From Ferroplasma sp037442045 (lineage in GTDB: Archaea; Thermoplasmatota; Thermoplasmata; Thermoplasmatales; Thermoplasmataceae), in contig NZ_JBBIRC010000010.1 in assembly GCF_037442045.1 (NCBI RefSeq), positions 1-35,219 on the forward strand: a DNA stretch of 35,219 nt, in the 5' to 3' direction. A program made the translations under genes and the position numbers. This document shows, one piece after another, positions 15,565-24,569 of this stretch; the stretch's first letter is position 1, and every line of letters starts with the position of its first letter. Under the pieces are notes generated by a model. That model was not told the DNA's origin. It made no database searches and saw only the letters and a list, made by a program, of their open reading frames with translations.

Positions 15565-16909
15565 TGAATGCGCTGTTGTCGGTTATATAGGCAACAATGC
15601 ATACACCAATATGGTTTTTTCATTAAAGGCATTGCAGCACAGAGGGCAGGAGAGCTCAGGCATAGCAACGTTTGATGGAAAAATACATATAAAAAAAGGT
15701 ATGGGCCTTGTATCAGAAGTATTTCACAATGAATTTCTTGACGGAAAAGTTGCAATAGGCCACAACAGATATTCTACTGCTGGATCCAAGGGCGTTGAAA
15801 ATGCTGGGCCCTTTGTAATATCCTCTTCCACAGGTTATATAGGAATCTCGCATAACGGTGAAATTACAAATGCGCATTGCCTTAGGGAAAAACTAAAGGA
15901 GAAAGGATATATATTTTACAGTTCCAGTGATACTGAGGTAATGCTCATCGAAATGGTGAGCGAGATTAATAAATATGGAATTAGAGATGGAATAAAAAAA
16001 GCCATGCTGAAAATTAAAGGGGCATATGCCCTGGCAATACTTATAAATGATACGCTATATGCTTTAAGGGATACATTTGGTTTCAGGCCACTTATAATGG
16101 GAAAAAATGATGATGGATATATGGTAGCGTCGGAAAGCGCCGCAATTGACACAGTTTCTGGAACAATTATCAGGGATGTAAAGCCAGGGGAACTGGTAGA
16201 AATTAATGAACATGGATATAAAAGCATATTTACAATAAATAGTAAAATAGCTCATTGCATGTTCGAATATGTTTATTTTGCAAGGCCAGACAGTATAATA
16301 GATAAAAGAGAAGTTTTTGATGTGAGATACAGAATAGGATTGAAGCTTGCCATGGAAAATCCAGTAAATGCTGATGTTGTGGTTCCTGTCCCTGATTCAG
16401 GCAGGTCACAGGCTCTCGGATATTCTGTTTATTCAAAAATTCCTTACAGTGAAGGTTTGATTAAAAACAGGTATTCTGACCGCACCTTTATTCTTCCGGA
16501 TCAGAAATCGAGATATGATGCAATAAAAATTAAATTGAATACTATAAAGTCTGTAATAAATGGAAAGAAGGTTGTCCTTGTAGATGACAGTATAGTCAGG
16601 GGAAATACGATGAAGCACATAATTAAATTGTTGAGAAAGGATGGAGCGGCAGAGGTGCATGTCCGTGTGGGTTCTCCTCCAATTATTGCACCATGTTACT
16701 TCGGAGTGGATATGAAAACTAAAAACGACTTTATTGCTGATTCTAAAAGCATTGATGCGATAAGAAAAGAGATCGGTGCAGATTCTCTGGGATATATAAC
16801 AATAGAAGGGTTAAAGGAAAGCATTGGGATGAATGAACTGTGCACTGGATGCCTTACCGGAATATATCCAGATGATATACCAGAGGGTGCTAAACCAAAC
16901 TACACTTAA
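15512..16909 (+). CDS. purF: Amidophosphoribosyltransferase
   Basis: First step of purine synthesis: PRPP plus glutamine to phosphoribosylamine. The catalytic N-terminal Cys is C20 (DECAVVGYIG). It becomes the first residue after removal of a 19-residue propeptide. Glutaminase motifs LQHRGQESSGIA and GHNRYSTAG follow, then the PRPP loop VVLVDDSIVRGNT (about 353-365). Cysteines in AHCMFEYVYF, IAPCYFGVD and CTGC match the four 4Fe-4S ligands of the Bacillus-type enzyme. The only usable start is GTG 15512, inside eL37. Length is normal (465). Confidence 0.95.
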   Translation: MDSLHQELDITTGQKPSDECAVVGYIGNNAYTNMVFSLKALQHRGQESSGIATFDGKIHIKKGMGLVSEVFHNEFLDGKVAIGHNRYSTAGSKGVENAGPFVISSSTGYIGISHNGEITNAHCLREKLKEKGYIFYSSSDTEVMLIEMVSEINKYGIRDGIKKAMLKIKGAYALAILINDTLYALRDTFGFRPLIMGKNDDGYMVASESAAIDTVSGTIIRDVKPGELVEINEHGYKSIFTINSKIAHCMFEYVYFARPDSIIDKREVFDVRYRIGLKLAMENPVNADVVVPVPDSGRSQALGYSVYSKIPYSEGLIKNRYSDRTFILPDQKSRYDAIKIKLNTIKSVINGKKVVLVDDSIVRGNTMKHIIKLLRKDGAAEVHVRVGSPPIIAPCYFGVDMKTKNDFIADSKSIDAIRKEIGADSLGYITIEGLKESIGMNELCTGCLTGIYPDDIPEGAKPNYT

Positions 16910-17712
16910 ACATTCATTCTTTTTTTAATTTCCTCGACCATTAAAGATATGTTTCCATTTGTTTTGAAATAATCCATTTTAAGTGTAATTGCCATTTTAT
17001 TTGCTATGGTTCTGGCTACTTTCCCCCTCTGATTTGGCGGAAGGGCAGATAGACCAGGGTAATAAAATATTATTCCGTGCTTTGGTGGTGGTGTACCTTT
17101 TCTCATATGATTGAAGAAAGCTTTTTCCGCACCCAGAATTTGCAGTGTGCCTGCAGGATATTTAACGAGATTTTCCAGACTACCGGATTTTAGCAGAAAG
17201 TCCAGCGTCAGTGTATTTCCTATTAATTTTGATGTATTTGGCATATATTTCACGATCTCTTTGCTGAGATAATCATCGAGGTAAGTTTTAAACTGGCACA
17301 TTCTATTTCCCATTTCGGCTGCAGCATTGTCAACATCATCCAGGCCTGCATTACTTAGCCTGGAAAAATACAGGCATGGATCATTATTATACTTAATATC
17401 GAGCAATGTGTATATGGAAACAAGTTTTTCAAGGTAAAGGTTTATTATTTCCTCCAGTTCCTTCTTAACGGAATACATTTTTATGATGTACTGATCGTGA
17501 GAAAACTCAGAATTTATTCTTTCCTTTTCGAATTTTAGAAGGAGGTCTCTCAGGACTGGAATTTTTTTTGAACATGTATTTTCCGTTTCCGGTATTATTC
17601 CTTCCCGAAGGCTCTGGAATATGCTCATGTAGTTTTCTTGCAGGTCTTTGTACAGGTATATTTTTTTGTTTATTACTTTTCCGTACCACATTATTTTGTC
17701 CATATTTATCAC
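16906..17712 (-). CDS. nop5: C/D box RNP scaffold Nop5 (Nop56/58), short form
   Basis: Holds fibrillarin and L7Ae on guide RNAs for 2'-O-methylation of rRNA and tRNA. The Nop domain is clear: MPNTSKLIGNTLTLDFLLKS, then GTLQILGAEKAFFNHMRKGT, PPPKHGIIFYYPGLSALPPNQRGK and RTIANKMAITLKMDYF. Upstream is a helical coiled-coil part and a short N-terminal domain. At 268 residues it is shorter than most archaeal Nop5 proteins (about 370-420) and lacks the lysine-rich tail. Its first about 69 codons overlap the 3' end of the Cbf5 gene in another frame. Fibrillarin is not beside it. It ends 4 bases into the end of purF on the other strand. Confidence 0.9.
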   Translation of the reverse strand: MINMDKIMWYGKVINKKIYLYKDLQENYMSIFQSLREGIIPETENTCSKKIPVLRDLLLKFEKERINSEFSHDQYIIKMYSVKKELEEIINLYLEKLVSIYTLLDIKYNNDPCLYFSRLSNAGLDDVDNAAAEMGNRMCQFKTYLDDYLSKEIVKYMPNTSKLIGNTLTLDFLLKSGSLENLVKYPAGTLQILGAEKAFFNHMRKGTPPPKHGIIFYYPGLSALPPNQRGKVARTIANKMAITLKMDYFKTNGNISLMVEEIKKRMNV

Positions 17713-18562
17713 TTAATATTCCATCAAGATCAACGGCTTTAAGATCGTTTAATGTATCAACAAGCATTGTTCCATATGCTATAAGTTCATTGTTGTCCGT
17801 ATATATTGCAACACGGCTTCCCTTATGTATATTCCCAACAATTGCTTTTATTCCAGCAGGATATATGTCTGAACCATTCATTATATTTTTGATTGCAGTG
17901 TTTTTAACCACAACTTTAGGTGTATCAGCAAAAACAAAATCCATTGGAATCAACATGCTGTCAAACATGGAACTATCTCCCTGTTTTTTTAAAACAATTG
18001 AGTCACTTAATTCCTGAAGGGTATGCATTTTGGATTCGTTAAAATCCCCTGTATATAGCCGCCTCAGATCTGCCATCTGGGCACCGGTGCCAATAACATA
18101 GCCCATATCAGTGCATAGAGTCCTTATATATGTTCCAGACTCACATTTTACCTTAAAAAGTATTAATTTATCATTTATTTCCAGGATATCCATAGAATAT
18201 ATTGTTCGTTCCCGGATTTGCCTTGAAACAGCGGATCTCACAGGAGGCAATTGATAAATTTTTCCAGTAAATTCCTTGAATGTTTTTATTATAACATCCT
18301 GATCCGCCTGTGAATAAAGGCGCATAACAGAAATGTATTCCTTTGGCTTTTCATGCACTATATCTATGAGTTTTGTTGCCTTTCCAAGAGCCATTACAAG
18401 GACACCAGATACATTGGGATCAAGTGTTCCTACATGCCCAACTCTTTTTTCTCCTGTAATTTCCCTTACCCATGCGTCTACCTGATGGCTTGTAGGGCCC
18501 TTCGGCTTATCTATAACAATAAAACCGTTAATTTCATTCTGAGCTAAATTTGAATTGTACAT
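17507..18562 (-). CDS. truB: tRNA/rRNA pseudouridine synthase Cbf5 (TruB family) with basic tail
   Basis: Catalytic subunit of H/ACA guide RNPs that also makes pseudouridine 55 in tRNA. It begins with FIVIDKPKGPTSHQVDAWV; the catalytic Asp is D48 in VGHVGTLDPNVSGVL. Next are YISVMRLYSQAD, QLPPVRSAVSRQIRERTIY, CESGTYIRTLCTDMG and a C-terminal PUA domain (about residues 215-290). The last about 60 residues are a basic, Pro-rich, low-complexity tail (KSNKQKNIPVQRPARKLHEH onward) that exists only because this frame runs through the start of Nop5. The upstream gene ends 44 bases away, so truB may have its own start site. Confidence 0.92.
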   Translation of the reverse strand: MYNSNLAQNEINGFIVIDKPKGPTSHQVDAWVREITGEKRVGHVGTLDPNVSGVLVMALGKATKLIDIVHEKPKEYISVMRLYSQADQDVIIKTFKEFTGKIYQLPPVRSAVSRQIRERTIYSMDILEINDKLILFKVKCESGTYIRTLCTDMGYVIGTGAQMADLRRLYTGDFNESKMHTLQELSDSIVLKKQGDSSMFDSMLIPMDFVFADTPKVVVKNTAIKNIMNGSDIYPAGIKAIVGNIHKGSRVAIYTDNNELIAYGTMLVDTLNDLKAVDLDGILSDKYGQNNVVRKSNKQKNIPVQRPARKLHEHIPEPSGRNNTGNGKYMFKKNSSPERPPSKIRKGKNKF

Positions 18563-18606
18563 AGTTTATGGTTTATTATAATTTCAATTTTAACCTTTGT
18601 TTTTAT

Positions 18607-19131
18607 TTACTTTAATTTTTTATAAAAATCAATTATATTATTTACAATATCATCGGGAAGCATATGATCTGTATCTATTATATAATCATAATATGAAAAA
18701 ACTCTGTAATCTAATCCGTAGAAAATCATATACCTTAAAAATTCGGATCTGGATCGGGCCATAATCTGTTGTTCAGTTACGCCTTTATCCCTGTTAGACA
18801 GCCTGGCAATCCGTGTGGATAATTCAGTATTTAAATATATTTTTACCGCATTTATATTGTTTATGCATGCCATAACTCCAGATAACCTGGATTCCAGAAC
18901 TATATTATCATTTTTTTTCATGAAATCCACAATCATTTTATCCTGTTCAATATCAATTTCAGGATGTTTTTCTGCGTAGTTGCTGAATTCTATAATATCC
19001 ATATTGTATTCTTCTGCTTTTTTTCTGAAAAAATATCCGCCAGAGAAGAATTTGTAATTTAGCTTCGAAGCCAGCAAATTGCCGGCAGTTGTTTTGCCAG
19101 ACCCTGATTCGCCACTGACTGTAAATATCAT
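18607..19131 (-). CDS. cmk: Cytidylate kinase (archaeal Cmk)
   Basis: Phosphorylates CMP and dCMP. The P-loop GESGSGKTT lies at residues 7-15, then the archaeal Cmk pattern FFSGGYFFRKKAEEYNMDIIEF, VLESRLSGVMA, the Arg-rich lid NRDKGVTEQQIMARSRSE, and YDYIIDTDHMLPDDIVNNII. 174 residues, as usual. The start overlaps the DUF106 gene stop (ATGA), so the genes are translationally coupled at the end of the ribosomal superoperon. Confidence 0.93.
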   Translation of the reverse strand: MIFTVSGESGSGKTTAGNLLASKLNYKFFSGGYFFRKKAEEYNMDIIEFSNYAEKHPEIDIEQDKMIVDFMKKNDNIVLESRLSGVMACINNINAVKIYLNTELSTRIARLSNRDKGVTEQQIMARSRSEFLRYMIFYGLDYRVFSYYDYIIDTDHMLPDDIVNNIIDFYKKLK

Positions 19132-19814
19132 ATTGACTGCGCTACATCTTCATCCAGCTTTCTGATCTTGTGTGTAAAATCAACATATTTCATTATCATG
19201 GTAACAAAATATCCCACAGCAAGATTTCCAAGTGTATAGAGAGCCATCCACAGTGGCATAACATATATCCTTGAGGTAACTATATTTAAATTCAAATCCC
19301 ATGGCATGGAAACATACTGGTAAGGTATTGCAAGCATAAATACATAAAGCCATATAAAGATCAGGAAGAAGAATATTTCTGTAACCATTAAAGGCTTCAT
19401 TGTATTCATTGAAAGTGCTGCCTGATCCATCTGCCTCTGCATTGATAGCTTTTGCAATTTCTGCTGCTTTGCACGGTCTCCCGATTTGTAAGCTTCCCTC
19501 ATTGCCTTCTGGTATGCTCTGCTAATCATCTGGGTCTTTCCCATCTTGAGCCAGTCGGTAAAAAAGTACCTTGGTATAGAAGATATTAAACCAAGAATAA
19601 TACCAGTTAGCATCAGTGTAAGCACCGGAAGTTCGTAGTTAAAGCCAAGAACAGGCATAAAAACATAATTCAAATAATGGCCTATTGGATTTCTGATAGA
19701 TGGATCACTAATTATGAATATAAGCCCAAGGCCTGCAAACATAAAAACGAATTCTATCATCATAAATTTCGTCATTTGCGGATTTTGTGCCGGCCTATTG
19801 TTTGTTTGCTGCAT
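19128..19814 (-). CDS. DUF106 membrane insertase (Oxa1 superfamily)
   Basis: A 228-residue archaeal DUF106 protein, related to YidC/Oxa1, EMC3 and TMCO1, that is thought to help insert membrane proteins. Hydrophobic segments lie at about 18-36, 60-80, 140-165 and 185-210. Between them is the positively charged coiled-coil with YQKAMREAYKSGDRAKQQKLQKL and MQRQMDQAALSMNTMKPLM, the family hallmark. It sits between adenylate kinase and cmk, close to secY, its conserved neighbourhood in archaea. Confidence 0.9.
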   Translation of the reverse strand: MQQTNNRPAQNPQMTKFMMIEFVFMFAGLGLIFIISDPSIRNPIGHYLNYVFMPVLGFNYELPVLTLMLTGIILGLISSIPRYFFTDWLKMGKTQMISRAYQKAMREAYKSGDRAKQQKLQKLSMQRQMDQAALSMNTMKPLMVTEIFFFLIFIWLYVFMLAIPYQYVSMPWDLNLNIVTSRIYVMPLWMALYTLGNLAVGYFVTMIMKYVDFTHKIRKLDEDVAQSI

Positions 19815-19815
19815 G

Positions 19816-20358
19816 TTATAACCCCCTTAATATATTGTCTGCTGCGATTTCTGGATGATTGTCTGGATTGTATATATATTTTATGGTAGCTCCAGAATAT
19901 ACAGAATATGCTGCTGCATAATACCTGTTTACATGCTGGTGCTCATCGATATCTTTGAGAGTATCCTCATCCCTGCTCCTGGTGGGGTCGTTTGCCCTGC
20001 GATGTTTTATTTCCTCCGGTGTTGATTCTATAAGAAAGTATGAAGACACCATAAGTTCATTTAATACCCATGCAGGAAGCCCTGGCAAATATCCAGCAGG
20101 AGATTTTATAGACATATGTGTATCGATAATTATATTATCCATTTTCCCAAGCTGGTTTGATGCTTTCTTCTGAAGATTTCTCTGCGTATCCACATCAAGC
20201 TTTCTAATATCATCTCTGGTTTTCACAAGATCCAAGTCTCTGGCCATGTCAAACATTAAAGAACCAAAATTGATTATTTCATATTGCGATTTTTTGGATA
20301 CCATATCGAGTATGGTAGATTTACCAACACCCGGTATGCCTGAAATTACTACTCTCAT
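19816..20358 (-). CDS. adkA: Archaeal adenylate kinase AdkA
   Basis: Interconverts AMP, ADP and ATP. The P-loop GIPGVGKST is at residues 7-15. It has the archaeal-type features INFGSLMFDMA, RDDIRKLDVDTQRNLQKKA, IIIDTHMSIKSPAGYLPGLP and RRANDPTRSRDEDTLKDIDEH, followed by the Asn- and Tyr-rich end. At 180 residues it matches the trimeric archaeal family. It starts 2 bases after the secY gene, in the usual archaeal secY-adk order. Confidence 0.95.
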   Translation of the reverse strand: MRVVISGIPGVGKSTILDMVSKKSQYEIINFGSLMFDMARDLDLVKTRDDIRKLDVDTQRNLQKKASNQLGKMDNIIIDTHMSIKSPAGYLPGLPAWVLNELMVSSYFLIESTPEEIKHRRANDPTRSRDEDTLKDIDEHQHVNRYYAAAYSVYSGATIKYIYNPDNHPEIAADNILRGL

Positions 20359-20360
20359 TT

Positions 20361-22121
20361 TTATCCACCGTTGAAGAACTGCCTTATTAAAGGATGCATT
20401 TCCATTAACTGCTCCCTACCCATGGCCTCATAGAACTGAATTACTATTCCAACAGCCAGAAGCAAGCCTGTACCGCTGGTATCTCCCACAGTACCGATCA
20501 GATCTGCTCCACCGGCCAATATTCCTACTATGGCACCGCTGAATATTGTTATAGCAGGAATATATTTGCTCAGAACTTTTGCCATTATACGGGGATCACG
20601 GCGGAATCCAGGTATTTGCATGCCGCTGGAACGTATCTGCTTTGCCACAGCTTCAGGTCCCATGTTGGTTGTCTCAATCCAGAACTTTGCGAACAAAATA
20701 CTGAATCCGACCAGGAATGCCATAAATACCAGAATATGTATCAATTCCTCCACAGGCGTGTGACCTAACAACACGCTTTGCGATACAGATGGTTGCAATA
20801 TTGGGAACAACCAGTCTGACAAGCCGTTTGGAGTGTAAAGATAAAATGCGAGACCTCCGGTGGGGGTTGTGGAAGATATCCCGAGAGCCGATACCTGTGT
20901 GGCGCTGGCATATGCACCGAGGAGATGGCTGTGCCCCAAAATTGGAAATTTATCGAGAAGTGGACTATCCCAGAATAAAAGGGTCCACATTGAAATGTTT
21001 GCAAGCAAGGCCGTAGCAAGTATAACCGGTATATTTGATGCATATAATAGCTGCAATGGATACCTTCCTCTCGCTCCCCTGACCCGTTCGTGTGCAATAG
21101 GCAGTTCTATTTTGCTGCTCTGGAAGAAAGCAACTATAAAGAATATTAGCAATGTTCCAACCAGCGCAATCATGGGATTTGGCTGAGCAAATAGAATCTG
21201 TTCCATTCCTGTATTTGTTAAGTATGAACCTGGTGCGTTCATAAACAGGTATAATGCTTTGGGTATTGCACCTGCAGGAGGATTTGCGAGGGATAATGGT
21301 GATGTTATTGTTGATGGAATCCAGTTAAATGTACCTGTAAATAACTGCTGTGATACACCTGCTGCTATGAATAATGATATACCTGATCCAATACCATATT
21401 TTGAAACAACCTCATCCATTAAGAATACAAGGTATGAACCGAAGAATAACTGCAGTATAATTATGGACTGTGCAAGAAACTCTCCATATCCAGGAACAAC
21501 ATGAGCTATATTTGCAACAAGCCCTGCATCTGGAACAAGAAATCCAAAAGCCTGTGGTATTGCTTCCACAAATATCATTATAATTACAAGTAATTTCTGG
21601 AAACCCTGATAAATCGCTTTATCGCTTGAATCACTCAGATCCAGGTTAAAGATTTTGGCTCCAGCAAAGAGCTGCATAACTATACTTGCTGTAACTATTG
21701 GCCCTATGCCAAGGTCCATTAATGAACCTGATGCTCCTGCGAATATTGCCCTGAATGATGCGAAAACATCCACGGTTTTCGATGTATTAAGGCCATATAT
21801 ATAGATGTTTGTCAGCGCAAAATATATCAGAACTACTATGGCTGTCCACATCAATTTATGTTTAAATGAAACGTGTCCCTTAGCCTTTTTGATGGCAGGA
21901 AGTTTGGCGGTAAGATTTTCCAGGCCATATAACTTGCTTTTCTTTGGACCTTTATAACTTAAAAGCAGATAAGCAATTATAAAAAGTGGTGATGATAACA
22001 GACCAAGTATGAATAATTTAAGTCCGGTATAGTGAGAAAAGTAATAAAATGAAAAAATAAAAATAGCATATATGAAAACTATCGGAATTGCGGCTCCTTT
22101 ATTTCTTTGAATCTCAGTCAT
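20361..22121 (-). CDS. secY: Protein translocase SecY, extended N-terminus
   Basis: Central channel of the Sec translocon. The canonical part begins near residue 67 with LENLTAKLPAIKKAKGHVSF and the first transmembrane segment, followed by the plug region (GASGSLMDLGIGPIVTASIVMQL) and ten usual membrane segments. Cytoplasmic loops carry RVRGARGRYPLQLLYASNIP and SSGMQIPGFRRDPRIMAKVL. In front are about 65 extra residues with two additional hydrophobic segments (about 12-29 and 34-56), giving 586 residues against about 430-490 in many archaea. The start overlaps the L15 stop (ATGACTGA), which supports ATG 22121. Confidence 0.95.
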   Translation of the reverse strand: MTEIQRNKGAAIPIVFIYAIFIFSFYYFSHYTGLKLFILGLLSSPLFIIAYLLLSYKGPKKSKLYGLENLTAKLPAIKKAKGHVSFKHKLMWTAIVVLIYFALTNIYIYGLNTSKTVDVFASFRAIFAGASGSLMDLGIGPIVTASIVMQLFAGAKIFNLDLSDSSDKAIYQGFQKLLVIIMIFVEAIPQAFGFLVPDAGLVANIAHVVPGYGEFLAQSIIILQLFFGSYLVFLMDEVVSKYGIGSGISLFIAAGVSQQLFTGTFNWIPSTITSPLSLANPPAGAIPKALYLFMNAPGSYLTNTGMEQILFAQPNPMIALVGTLLIFFIVAFFQSSKIELPIAHERVRGARGRYPLQLLYASNIPVILATALLANISMWTLLFWDSPLLDKFPILGHSHLLGAYASATQVSALGISSTTPTGGLAFYLYTPNGLSDWLFPILQPSVSQSVLLGHTPVEELIHILVFMAFLVGFSILFAKFWIETTNMGPEAVAKQIRSSGMQIPGFRRDPRIMAKVLSKYIPAITIFSGAIVGILAGGADLIGTVGDTSGTGLLLAVGIVIQFYEAMGREQLMEMHPLIRQFFNGG

Positions 22122-22521
22122 GTTCTATCTTTATACCGTGATAGGAAACCTTACTAATAGATTTTTCGGTAGCCTTTGGAATTTTAATTGTGCACTTTAT
22201 TTCAAAGTTACCACTAGCAAGCAATTTTGTATAACCGGCATTGCCGAGATCTATTACATCATTTTCCACGTAGCCGGCAGCTTTTAATGACTCATAACGA
22301 TCATTTAACTGGCTGAGTGTTATTGGATTTTCATATGTTGTTGAATGGCTTGTAAATCCGTGAACGCCAAAATGGTTTTTATCATGAATGATCAACCATA
22401 TTTTTTTGTGTGCACCAAGTCCGGCCATTCCACTTCCGCCTCTCTTTCCTTTTCCTCTTCCGGATTTCATTCCTCTGCCGTAATGGCCGCCTCTTAATTT
22501 TTTAGTTTTTGTCCTTACCAT
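22114..22521 (-). CDS. rpl15: Ribosomal protein uL15
   Basis: A 135-residue large-subunit protein. The Gly- and Lys-rich start TKTKKLRGGHYGRGMKSGRG and KGKRGGSGMAGLGAHKKIWL is typical of archaeal L15, as is the C-terminal TKLLASGNFEIKCTIKIPKA part. It overlaps L30 at its start and SecY at its end, so all three are translated together. Confidence 0.95.
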   Translation of the reverse strand: MVRTKTKKLRGGHYGRGMKSGRGKGKRGGSGMAGLGAHKKIWLIIHDKNHFGVHGFTSHSTTYENPITLSQLNDRYESLKAAGYVENDVIDLGNAGYTKLLASGNFEIKCTIKIPKATEKSISKVSYHGIKIEHD

Positions 22522-22996
22522 TTAAATCTACCCCCGGAACAATCATACGTTTTATTAAACTGTTAATCTTGCTTCCTCTATAACCCGCAGACCCTTTCTG
22601 ATGAAATGGCTTTTGAATTGCTTCATAGCCACCTTTTGGCGGATTAAGCCTGACCACAGGTTTTACGTTTTCCAGATCTTTTATCTTTACTTTATTCTCG
22701 AACATTGCCTTTGCTAATTCGGCGATGGAAGAATAACCAAGAACCTTTGCGTAATCTTCAGTTATTTTTTTCCTGCCATTTAATAGAATTCTGTCTTTAA
22801 ACAGCAGTTCTATGGTTTCCTGATCAATTTCACCCCATGTGACATAATCTTTTACTCTGTTCAGCATGCCAGTAAGGCTTTCGGATTCTGGAAACATGAC
22901 CATGTGATTTATTCTATTAAGATTCAATAGTTCTGCGGTTTTTTCTGCAAACGGCTTTATTCCTGTTTTTCCTCTAATCCTTATTATCGCTATCAT
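22502..22996 (-). CDS. rpl30: Ribosomal protein uL30
   Basis: A 164-residue archaeal-type L30. The N-terminal IAIIRIRGKTGIKPFAEKTA and LNLNRINHMVMFPESESLTG show the L30 fold. The C-terminal extension KPVVRLNPPKGGYEAIQKPF is typical of archaea and eukaryotes. The start lies 23 bases inside the end of S5 and it overlaps L15 by 20 bases. Confidence 0.94.
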   Translation of the reverse strand: MIAIIRIRGKTGIKPFAEKTAELLNLNRINHMVMFPESESLTGMLNRVKDYVTWGEIDQETIELLFKDRILLNGRKKITEDYAKVLGYSSIAELAKAMFENKVKIKDLENVKPVVRLNPPKGGYEAIQKPFHQKGSAGYRGSKINSLIKRMIVPGVDLNGKDKN

Positions 22997-23639
22997 GTTC
23001 TATTCCTCCTACATATATTGGGGTTGTCAAATTTATCTTTGGGTTCATTTTCATCGATATTGTTTTTTTAAGTGCGTCAAATGTTGCCAGTGCATAATTC
23101 ACTGTTGTTTTTGTATGTCCTGATGCAAATCCCCACGCATCCTCGATTCCGGCCATTTTTAGTATAACTTTAACAACATCTCCAACAGCCAGCCCAACTC
23201 CCTGGGGTGCTGGTTTTATCTTAACTTCGACCGAACCTGATTTGCCAACAATTTCAAATGGAAGTGAATGTGGCCTGCCGCATCCGCATTCCCATGAACC
23301 ACAGCCTCTTTTAATTTCTATGATATTTGTTTTGGCATTGTTTATTGCTTTCCTTATAGCTGGTGCTGCTTCTTTGGCCTTTCCTCTGCCTATGCCTACA
23401 TATCCGTTCCCATTGCCAACTACAGCAGTAATTGAATAATTCATTCTTCTGCCGGAGTCTGTCATCCTCTGGGCTCTTTCTATATTTATTACCTCATCCT
23501 GCAAATCTGGAATCAAATAATCAACTATCTGATATTCCTGTAAAGGCAATTTTGTGTGCAGAGCATCACCTATACTTTGAATTTCGTTATTTGCAACCAG
23601 TCTCCCAAGTTCTGTCCTGGGAATCCATTCTTCATCCAT
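22974..23639 (-). CDS. rps5: Ribosomal protein uS5
   Basis: A 221-residue small-subunit protein. The S5 RNA-binding domain reads MTDSGRRMNYSITAVVGNGN and GYVGIGRGKAKEAAPAIRKA. The C-terminal domain includes GVGLAVGDVVKVILKMAGIE and a DAWGFASGHTKTTVNYALAT segment. The Cys-containing RGCGSWECGCGRPHSLPFEI stretch is usual in archaea. An L18 gene precedes it by two bases. Confidence 0.95.
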   Translation of the reverse strand: MDEEWIPRTELGRLVANNEIQSIGDALHTKLPLQEYQIVDYLIPDLQDEVINIERAQRMTDSGRRMNYSITAVVGNGNGYVGIGRGKAKEAAPAIRKAINNAKTNIIEIKRGCGSWECGCGRPHSLPFEIVGKSGSVEVKIKPAPQGVGLAVGDVVKVILKMAGIEDAWGFASGHTKTTVNYALATFDALKKTISMKMNPKINLTTPIYVGGIEHDSDNKD

Positions 23640-23641
23640 AT

Positions 23642-24115
23642 TTATTCACCTTTTTTAACAAATTTTGAAATATCAACCTTATTTTTCAGATGTTCTCCAT
23701 TTATTCTTGATTCATCAGGGAAAACATCTTCATTTACAGGTATATCTATTCCAGAATCTACTATGCCTTTCAAAGCTGCAGCCAGCCTCCCTCCATGAAT
23801 GAATTTGTATCTTCCAGTATCAAGTATTGCTGATTCTATTCCCTTCCCTTCAGCCTTTTTTCCTGCAAGATATCCGGCAAGATACATGGCCTGTATATTA
23901 TTGCCATGCACCCCATATTCTTTCTGGAGAGTTATATTTGTGACCGTAACTCTCACATTATCGCCTGAAGGATTGTAATCCACAAACTGGATCATCATTC
24001 CTTTATTGGTTGGCCGTATAACTGCACGGGTTATATCAGATTTTAATAATCTGTATCGTTTCTGGTAATCGGTTATGCCTAAATTTCTTCTTTTAAGCAC
24101 TGGTGTTGTTTTCAT
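23642..24115 (-). CDS. rpl18: Ribosomal protein uL18
   Basis: A 157-residue 5S rRNA-binding protein. It starts KTTPVLKRRNLGITDYQKRY, then LLKSDITRAVIRPTNKGMMI, AGYLAGKKAEGKGIESAILD and a VDSGIDIPVNEDVFPDESRI segment near the C-terminus. It overlaps the eL19 end by 23 bases. Confidence 0.95.
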   Translation of the reverse strand: MKTTPVLKRRNLGITDYQKRYRLLKSDITRAVIRPTNKGMMIQFVDYNPSGDNVRVTVTNITLQKEYGVHGNNIQAMYLAGYLAGKKAEGKGIESAILDTGRYKFIHGGRLAAALKGIVDSGIDIPVNEDVFPDESRINGEHLKNKVDISKFVKKGE

Positions 24116-24569
24116 TTTTATCCTCCTTTATTAATGATTCAGCTTTAAGATGGGATACCAGCTGTGCCCTTGAAGAGAAAGAACCACTTTTTATTGTTCT
24201 ATAATATTTGCGGTATGTTGGCTTATCAATAGTCTCCTTTTCCTTAAGGTCCCTCAATTCACTTCTAAGTGCCCTGATTGTGTTGATCCATCTTCTCTTT
24301 CTGGGATATCTGGCATATTTTGTTCCTTTTACGGATCCTGGACCTCTTCTTCTACCCTTGCTCAGCTGATTTATCCTTTTCTTTAATCTCTGATTTGAAT
24401 GGTTTTTCTTAGCTCTTCTCTGTATTATGTTAAGACCTATTAATTTATTTACATCGTCTCGGGATGTGGCATCGAGTACCTTATCCAGGTTAGTTGTATC
24501 TATCCATACTCTGGAAGTTCCAACCTTCAGTATGTCTGCAGATATTGCCTTAATGCTGGACATTTTCAT
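24093..24569 (-). CDS. rpl19e: Ribosomal protein eL19
   Basis: A 158-residue archaeal/eukaryotic large-subunit protein. The pattern ISADILKVGTSRVWIDTTNL, RRGPGSVKGTKYARYPRKRR and TYRKYYRTIKSGSFSSRAQL is that of L19e. Its ATG overlaps the L32e stop (ATGA), with a second ATG two codons on. It is absent from bacteria. Confidence 0.95.
   Translation of the reverse strand: MKMSSIKAISADILKVGTSRVWIDTTNLDKVLDATSRDDVNKLIGLNIIQRRAKKNHSNQRLKKRINQLSKGRRRGPGSVKGTKYARYPRKRRWINTIRALRSELRDLKEKETIDKPTYRKYYRTIKSGSFSSRAQLVSHLKAESLIKEDKNENNTSA

Noticed and set aside
20765..21186. Open frames on both strands inside secY
   Set aside because: They are shadows of the SecY reading frame, with no start context and no domain.
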